DNA of 64,000 nucleotides from Plasmopara viticola (Eukaryota; Oomycota; Peronosporomycetes; Peronosporales; Peronosporaceae): NCBI GenBank assembly GCA_001695595.3, contig MBPM02000123.1, positions 1 to 64,000 of the forward strand, read 5' to 3'. Shown piece by piece: positions 57,320 to 64,000 of this stretch (position 1 is its first letter; each line of letters starts with the position of its first letter). The notes under the pieces were generated by a model. It saw only the letters and a program-made list of their open reading frames with translations, ran no database searches and was not told where the DNA came from. The position numbers and the translations under genes were made by a program.

Positions 57320-60300
57320 TTGTTTATCGATAATAAGGATAAGTCTTCAGCTCACTAAAGGAAAAATTTAAAAGAAACTGTAGCTTTTAAGTATCTAGAC
57401 TCAAGTAATCTCGGAAACTAGTACCTGCATTTCGTATTGGCTCTATGTGAATAAATTAAGTCTTTTGAGCCACAATGGGAAAGTGCCTAAGAGCCACGAG
57501 CTTTTTAATGCGCATGCAAGCCTAACTTGAGAGTGCTAATGCAATCGAGGGATGTCAGCCAATTGCTAAGGCTCTTCAATATCTAAATATCTAGATGAAC
57601 AGATTTCTTTGCTCAGGTAGTTGTAAGCTTTATCGGTACGATGTTTTTTCAATTTTTTTTTACCTATAAAAGATAACGACGGGAATCCAGCTGCTAATTT
57701 TCGTGCACCACAATCATGTCTTGAGTATAGTCATATGCTTTTTTTAACAGTGAGACTTATGATGAAACGAGATCCATCGCATACAAATATTGCATCAGAA
57801 ACTCCAATTTTTTTGAAGAGGCAAACTCCGTCGTGCCACAACATGTAAACATAGCAATATTCGCCCATGACTGTTCCGAGACCGTCCACATAAACGAAAT
57901 CGGCTCACTCATTCAACAAGACTAGTCGTAAGTGCTCATCATAGTCTTTACAATGAGACCAATCACTAATGTAAGCTCCTAGATTTCTTTTACTCTTCTT
58001 GTGCGTCGAGTGGATGGAGCGCAGATAAAAGTCAAGTCCGCGTAGTATGTAAGTCCAGCTTGCTTGCGCTTCAGTTGGACTAGTATAATGTTGGTTTTTG
58101 ACCACAGAAATTGTAGAAGCAAATTAAAAAAAATAGTCGTAGAGCTTTAAGCTACCGAAACCCACGCGCTCGGACTTGACTGTCTCTAGCGCGGGATGCT
58201 GGTCGCGTTCCAGATTCCATACCCTTCGTTACACCATGAGATTTTTTTAATTAGTGGGATGTCTAGCTCACCCAAATTTTACACACCCATTTGGGTGCGG
58301 ATAGGTAGCGCAGGATGTGATTGCTTGTCCACTTTACTGACCTATCTCCGGTTGAAACATATGGGTATCAGACCGGTCCCTCCCGATTTCGGTGTGAGTC
58401 GAGCGGCTAGCCACTCAGGCCACAGATCTGTAAATAGGTTTTTGAAAGCACAGCATAACTGTGCTCAACCGGTCGGGTTGGTAAATATTCGATATGACTG
58501 AATTCGAAGGCAATTCTAAGAAATGTTAAATGAGGAAATTCCTGTAAACTTACTTATTAAAAAGAAAAACAGAGCCTCGTAGCGATAGAAACCGTTTTCT
58601 CAGATGAAAACATTTTTTTCTTTGTCCACATCGTTGATGGGCAGTAGATGCTAAATGTCGTTGTGGTAAGCAAATGACATCAAAGCAGAATAAATAAAAC
58701 TGAAGATCAGTCGTAGCGAATACACGCCATATTTTGGTCTTCAGCAGGTGTGCGCACCTACCGTTGAATTTCCTTCTCTTCATTAGGAATAAAAGAGCTA
58801 TAACGTGTACATTCCACTCTACCACAGTCTCGTTGGGCTTAACATTTAGGAAACAGGCCATATTCTATTTGCTTTGTAACACGATGTGGCTCATAATTGT
58901 CTGGTTTGGTACCCACATGTACTTCTATAAAATCCTAGATCTTGCAAATTGACCCTAAAAAAACAACTAAACTTTGCTTTTGCAAGCGGCCATATTTTCT
59001 GTGTCCACCACTTCATTCAACAAAAAAGTAATGTCAACGACACACCGTAAAAGTTAGCCGCAGCGGATCCCATAAATTGGCACAATTTACAAAAATTACC
59101 GACATACCTGAGCGCAATGAAGACATATCATACATTCAAGTGCTCCCCAACCTTATGGTGGTCAGAACGCGACTTTGATACGTCGATTCGAGCTGTTACA
59201 GCAGGACGTCTTTCTTTGCTGTTAAACGGAAAAGAATTGTGCTGTGCCACCGAACCTTCTTGCTGACAGATCTTTGATGGGCGCTGGTACAAATTCATGC
59301 ACTTGAATGTTTCTATCGACGAGCACCGCAGAACTGATCTCACTGGCGTTTGATGACCATTTACACCACATAGTGTTTGACACAAGTCAAACTTGTTGAT
59401 GTAACTCAAGTCATTTGTCCCGAAAAGACACGCGCTTCAACTGGAGCCACCACGAGCACAGAACCTTTGGTGCGACTTAGGTTTTTGCCTTAGACAGGCC
59501 AGTCTCCGAAGGCCACAGTTTCTTCGCTGTCAGTAATTCGACAAGTGACACTTATGTGATAATTCTACGATCGGGACATTCACGCCGCCATTGTTTGCTT
59601 CATCGCTTAAACGTGTCTACCACTCTTTACTAGCGTCAGCATTAATAGTGTCTGAATTATCACCGACTGTGTGCAATTATTCTCCGAAAAGTACGTAACG
59701 CGTTTGTCGCTTGCGAGTACCGCGTGGATCAGTCTTTGCGCGTGACGTACAACAGTGGTACATCATGCAGATTGCGGTGGAATTCAAATGGTTGCTCTGT
59801 GATCCAGACTATGCCAGTTGCTTAAAAGGCAGCTTTTACCCAAGTCATTATGGCTGAATACGGAGCGAGAAAGTCCTATGAAGATGTAAGATACGCAACG
59901 CAACAACCTCCATTGTAGCCTAATATACAGAGCACTCAATGTAAAATCAAGATTGTCTTGACCATTCATTTCTTTGCCCTTTTGTTTGACTTAAACTTGT
60001 ACGCGACCTGTTTCGATCTCTCCAATAGTGTGGTTGATAAAGAGAAGCAGGCAGTGAGCGAGTGATTGATAGCTGCCGCTTTCAAGGCTTTGCATGACTT
60101 TAGTGCAAGCGCCAAAACTATTTTTTAAATAAGACGATTGCATGTAGAAAAATTTTATAGGGAGCTGCTGACCAAACTCCCCCTTTTCGCTAACCACCCT
60201 CCCCCCTCCTTGATAGAGTAACTATAAGCTATAGAAATAATCTATTATCGGTTGGAGCGGGGTTTAATGCAAAAAACCTTGCAAATGTGCAAGTATGGAA

Positions 60301-60447
60301 ACTGATAATCTGGTACAGAAAAAAAGAGCAAGTTTACAATATTAAAATTGGCAGAAAACAAAGCAGAAGCTCCTTACTCATCGACAGTACAAAGAGCATA
60401 AAGGCCAAGGTTGATCTCTGCTTTGGCTATGTGAGAAGCATCGGAAT
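57320..60447. other. Gene-poor region
   Basis: No gene supported. It contains the second copy (about 58178-58330) of the old dispersed repeat also seen at 8031-8165. A 66-codon minus-strand frame at 57905-58105 and a 93-codon one at 59128-59409 carry no motif. Confidence 0.4.
58178..58330 (+). repeat. Old dispersed repeat copy (pair with 8031-8165)
   Basis: Shares GACTGTCTCTAGCG, CCCTTCGTTACACCATGAGA and GGGTGCGGAT in order with the copy at 8 kb. Diverged; boundaries uncertain. Confidence 0.45.
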
Positions 60448-60651
60448 TTAATCTTGAGTCATTGCGCCGTCTTCCGTTGTTAAGCATTTCAGACATATAA
60501 ATTTTATTTCACTGTCTGATTGGTGCCCAGCTCTCCTTGTTCTTTTGCACGTAAATATGAAGCCCTCATCCTGCGATCGAAAGGTCACTGCCAAGCGAAC
60601 CTCTTCCATTGACGCGTAAGTAGTACCGACGATGCATTCTGGTTGAATCAT
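60448..60651 (-). mobile_element. FAR1/MULE-type zinc-finger fragment
   Basis: Sixty-seven codons with YASMEEVRLAVTFRSQDEGF, CKRTRRAGHQSDSEIKFICL and KC. This is the F-x-S-x-E-E-x(2)-A ... G-F ... C-x-R ... F-x-C pattern of the FAR1-like DNA-binding domain at the start of many MULE transposases. No catalytic domain follows, so it is a stranded fragment. Confidence 0.4.
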
Positions 60652-60849
60652 AATTAAGGATTTGGAAGAATCAGGATGACGTGAAAGTTTGCAAATCTTT
60701 TTGCTTTGAATTAGAACATTAAGGAGAGGGGGCTGGATATCGAAAAGGGGGCTAGTGAGCGGCTCTTTTTATCAAATTATGCAATTAAAAAGCTTGTCGA
60801 GGCACAAACGTATCGCCAACTAACGTCGATCATGCTCGACACTTGGCAC

Positions 60850-61876
60850 TTACAGCCACTTTTGGCGTCGGTCAACAACCCAAGGCTCGGCTTGAGCGAC
60901 CAGCGAGGGCTCAAAGTCGGCAATCGCATCGATCTTGTCGCGAATTTCGGGTGTGATCTTGTCGACAAATTCCATCGCCTTGAGGTTTTCATCCAATTGT
61001 TTGATACTAGTGGCCCCAAGGATCACCGTAGACACGTTTGGATTGGCGGCCACCCAGGCAATCGCCAGCTGCGCTAGCGAGCAGCCCACTTCTTTCGCCA
61101 CTTCAATGAGCTTGTCCGCTTTGGCTACCTTTTCCTCCATGCCCTTCGATAACAACTCTTTGTATGCCGGCTGGGACAGGCGCGAGCCTTCTGGAATGCC
61201 CTTGCTGTACTTGCCCGTCAGAAAGCCCAAAGCCAGCGGCGACCACGTGGTGAGGCCGTACTTGTACTTTTTGTACAACACTTCGAAGTCGTACTCGACT
61301 CGCGAGCGCTCGAAAATATTGTACTGCGGTTGGTCGTACACAGGACGGATCAGACCGAGGCGATCGGCAATTTCACAGGCCTCAATAATGTCCTTGGCGC
61401 ACCATTCGCTAGTACCCCAGTAAAAGGCCCAGCCTTGCTCAATGATAAAGTTCATTGCACGCACAGACTCCTCAATGGGCGTCGACGGATCCGGGCGGTG
61501 GCAGAAGACAAGGTCCACATAGTCCAGATCAAACCGCTTGAGCGACGCCTTCATGCCTTCGATAATGTGTTTTCGACTGTTGCCCGTATTGTTCGGGCCT
61601 GGTTTGGTGCCAAAAAAGAGTTTGGTGCTGATCACGAGGTCCTCGCGCTCCCACACCTTGCGCTCGATGCCAGCCTTCACCACCTTGCCCATGATGAGCT
61701 CCGACTTGCCGTTGGCATACACCTCGGCGTTGTCAAAGAAATTCACGCCGTTTTTATAGGCGTGCTCCATGATGTCATAGTTCAAAGGTCACCCAACTCC
61801 CAAACGATAGACGGGAGACGAGCAAAGCAGAGGCACCCAAGAAACGATACTTCATGGTTTGCGCAGGAGGGGCCAT
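60850..61876 (-). CDS. Aldo-keto reductase, Kv channel beta-subunit type (AKR6-like), one frameshift
   Basis: The start at 61876 (MAPPAQTMKYRFLG) leads into LSFGSWVTF. A one-base loss near 61785 shifts to NYDIMEHAYKNGVNFFDNAE and VYANGKSE, which carries the catalytic Asp and Tyr. The barrel then continues with STKLFFG, YVDLVFCHRPD, YWGTSEWCA, QPQYNIFERSRVE, WSPLALGFLTGKY and VILGATSIKQLDENLKA. The motif order matches Kv-beta/AKR6 enzymes, which are soluble NADPH-dependent reductases and in animals and plants also channel partners. About 340 residues. The frame is otherwise intact to the stop at 60850. It is a conserved single-copy-like gene, so the frameshift may be a consensus error. Confidence 0.85.
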
Positions 61877-62175
61877 TTGAAAAATAGAGATCTTTTTACT
61901 GGCAGGCAAATCGGAAAATGACGCCTTGAAGGAGAAATATAGAAGTTGCATGAGAAACATAGATCCCTGTGTTGGCTAAATGAGAAACATAGATACCTAT
62001 TGCCTACCTACACAATAAAATTGAGTGAATGCTTGCTTTTGTATTGAGGTCAGTTACGGATCTAAACAAAACTCAGTGATACTGGATGAAATCAAATTTT
62101 TAGGGAGCCCCCCTCGAAACCCTAGACCTAGCGCAAGTTTTTTTGCACGTATTTTAATCGAACAATGATCTTCTT

Positions 62176-63346
62176 TTTCGGAAAAGGTTGGGGTGACGCC
62201 CTCCTTCCATGCGCGGGGGCTAAATGCTCGCGCGCTTCGGGCAGGTGCTCTCGGACATCTGCAGGTCTCTAACGAGTCCCACCCTCGACGCGACGGTCTC
62301 CAGCACCAGGCCAAACCCCCTTCCGCGCCCTTAACCGCGCCAACCGCATCCGGATTGGCTCCTTTAATGTGAATTCTCTAGGTTCGAAGCGCAAGAAGCA
62401 CGAAACACTCCCCGAAGATCTCCGGCGCTACCGCGTCGATATCCTTGGCCTCCGAGACACCAAGATCTACGATAGAGGTGAGCACTGCATTGATGACTTC
62501 CTTCTTCTCACCCTGAAAAAAAAAAAAAAAAACGAAGCCAAGACCGAAGTCACCGAAATCCGCCGCCACTGCAACCCGTCGGGCGCCACTCGACACGCCC
62601 GATCCCGAGAAGAAACCTGGCGCCACACTAAGAAGCTCGGAACACTCCTCGGCGATATTAAAGATCTATCTCGACGCAAGTCCCTGGCCACCCTCGCGCT
62701 CCACCGCCTCTGGTCCGTCTAGCTCCGCCCCACGCTCATCTCACCCAAGACCTGCATTCGATTGTACAACACCTACGTTCTACCGATTCTGCTGTACAAC
62801 TGCGCCACCTGGGCTCTTACCAAGTCAGAGCTCCACGGCCTCGAGAGTTTCCATCGCCGCCAGCTTCGCTACGCTCTTGGCTATCGCTACCCCCGACACA
62901 TTTCGAATGCAAGACTCTACGACCTCTGTGATGAGCGGCCGCTGAAACTACGACTGACACAAGCTCGCTGGCGCCTGTTTGGCCATGTACTTCGCCGCAA
63001 TCCCGACATTCCAGCTAACCTCCAGATGCGTGCCTACTTCTTCTCCACCGCAGCAAAATGGCGCGGACGTCCCCGCACCACGCTCCCCTCAACACTCGAC
63101 GACAACCTTGTTTCCCGTGGCTCCGACTTTCGACTCCGGATAGCACAAGACCTCGAAGTGGTACGTACCCTTGCACAAGACCGAAAGATATGGAAGACCC
63201 TCACGACCTCGGTGCTGGATGCACTGCCCGCCGAGCGAGACCCGACGTATGCGGACACCACTCTATGCCGTGGAGTAGCCAGACTGAGCCTAGCACGTGC
63301 ATACCTTGGCAACGCGATAACGTAATACATTACATTACATTACCAT
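62176..63346 (+). mobile_element. Internally deleted LINE (non-LTR) copy 1
   Basis: The 5' leader is followed by the start of an APE-type endonuclease (RIGSFNVNSLGSKRKKHETL, then VDILGLRDTKIYDRGEHCID). After an A17 run at 62515 the sequence jumps to the far C-terminal region of the reverse transcriptase protein (YVLPILLYNCATWALTKSEL, SFHRRQLRYALGYRYPR, RWRLFGHVLRR). Endonuclease catalytic residues and the whole RT core are missing. The 3' end is a short ATTAC-type repeat (63323-63346). Dead, non-autonomous copy. Confidence 0.8.
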
Positions 63347-63361
63347 ACAATCTTGTATTGT
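63347..63361. repeat. 15-bp target-site duplication of LINE copy 2 (left)
   Basis: ACAATCTTGTATTGT, repeated exactly at 63688-63702 on the other side of the inverted LINE copy. Confidence 0.8.
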
Positions 63362-63687
63362 ATTGTATTGTATTGTATTACGTTATCGCGTTGCCAAGTT
63401 ATGCACGTGCTAGGCTCTATGGCTAGTCCACGGCATATAGTGGTGTCCGCATACGTTGGGTCTCGTTCGGCGGGCAGTGCAGCCAGCACCGAGGTCGTGA
63501 GGGTCTTCCATTATTTTGCGTAGTTCTGACTTGGTAAGAGCCCAGGTGGCGCCCTGGTGCTGGAGACCGTCGCGTCGAGGGTGAGACCCGTTAGAGACCT
63601 GCAGATGCCCGAGAGCACCTGCCCGAAGCGCGCGAGCATTTAGCCCCCGCGCTTGGAAGGAGGGCGTCACCCAAACCAGTTCCGAAA
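63362..63687 (-). mobile_element. Short internally deleted LINE copy 2, inverted
   Basis: Read on the minus strand it starts with the same 5' leader as copy 1 (GGTGACGCCCTCCTTCCA). It jumps to WALTKSELR, then to ATGGAAGACCCTCACGACC near the end, and finishes with an AATAC-type tail (63358-63385). About 326 bp, with two internal deletions. Inserted tail to tail against copy 1 and flanked by an exact 15-bp target duplication, so it arrived by its own retrotransposition. Confidence 0.85.
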
Positions 63688-63702
63688 ACAATCTTGTATT
63701 GT
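63688..63702. repeat. 15-bp target-site duplication of LINE copy 2 (right)
   Basis: Exact copy of 63347-63361. Confidence 0.8.
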
Positions 63703-64000
63703 GTTTACATTTCTAAAGTTTTAAGTTTTTTAAGTCATTAAAAATTGTTTGAACATTGGTTTTGAGGCACAAAGGTCCCACGGTTTCCGTCTGTGATAGA
63801 GCAGCTCGACGTCATCAGAATCTGGTACTTGATCACGCCCACGTTGTGTTATCCGAGCCTGAAGCTAAACGTTAATAGAAGCTTTTAGTAGAGCTATGCA
63901 CGCATCGTGGCACAAACACATGATTATTTGTTTAATCATGTACAAAAAGAGCTGTGTCATGACATAAACACCTCAAAGTTCAGGCGGCTCAAAAGTAAAT

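Noticed and set aside
1..64000. CRISPR arrays, rRNA operons, bacterial insertion sequences
   Set aside because: None seen. The tandem repeats found have no CRISPR spacing, and gene structures are eukaryotic.

Overview
The window reads as an oomycete nuclear contig, most likely from a plant-pathogenic Peronosporales species. Host genes are compact, with introns of about 35-120 bp. They are separated by long stretches of decayed transposons. A Crinkler (CRN) family effector gene is present, and CRNs of this LFLAK/HVLVVVP type are characteristic of oomycetes. The species cannot be named from the sequence alone.

Host genes, left part (1-20.7 kb): the C-terminal half of RRP9 (U3 snoRNP WD40 protein); a two-repeat SPIRAL1-like microtubule protein; an ARP4-like actin-related protein; a gene-poor repeat stretch (2.9-10.9 kb); an RME-8/DNAJC13-like N-terminal region followed by a Cys-rich/cytochrome-b5-like region; a FANCE-like gene; a ZC3H3-like CCCH zinc-finger gene divergent from a syntaxin-5-like SNARE gene; and the N-terminal half of an equilibrative nucleoside transporter (ENT), cut off at 20744.

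Core of the window (20.7-43.7 kb): a Maverick/Polinton (adintovirus-like) DNA element. It carries a protein-primed family B DNA polymerase, a chromodomain integrase, a packaging ATPase, a double-jelly-roll major capsid protein, a penton/minor capsid protein, a pVI-like protein, an adenain-like protease, a tail-fibre-like protein with an S74 chaperone, and several small proteins. The element lies in two arms, 20745-34199 and 36900-43724. Both arms end on the right in the same terminal repeat. The 6-nt flanks are CCCCTC after the first end and GAGGGG after the second, which are reverse complements. They are therefore best read as the two target-site copies of one insertion whose left arm has been inverted. 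The two inner breakpoints overlap by a duplicated block of 1481/1448 bp. Joining the arms gives an ancestral element of about 18.8 kb, a normal Polinton size. A host-like CRN effector gene with NTPase and REase regions sits inside the element between the left terminal repeat and the capsid module. This is the most interesting observation.

Decay: PolB is a full open frame of 1057 codons, but most other element genes have single-base frameshifts or in-frame stops. Several conserved host genes (ARP4, FANCE-like, cytochrome-b5-like, aldo-keto reductase) show the same kind of one-base loss. Part of the frameshifting may therefore be uncorrected consensus error. The nonsense substitutions, a 33-nt deletion and a catalytic Cys-to-Tyr change cannot be explained that way.

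Right part (43.7-64 kb): mostly gene-poor repeat-derived DNA. It holds one clear HSF-type transcription factor gene, a 605-bp element with 75-bp terminal inverted repeats, a Kv-beta-type aldo-keto reductase gene, and two internally deleted LINE copies inserted tail to tail. The second LINE copy is bounded by a 15-bp target-site duplication.
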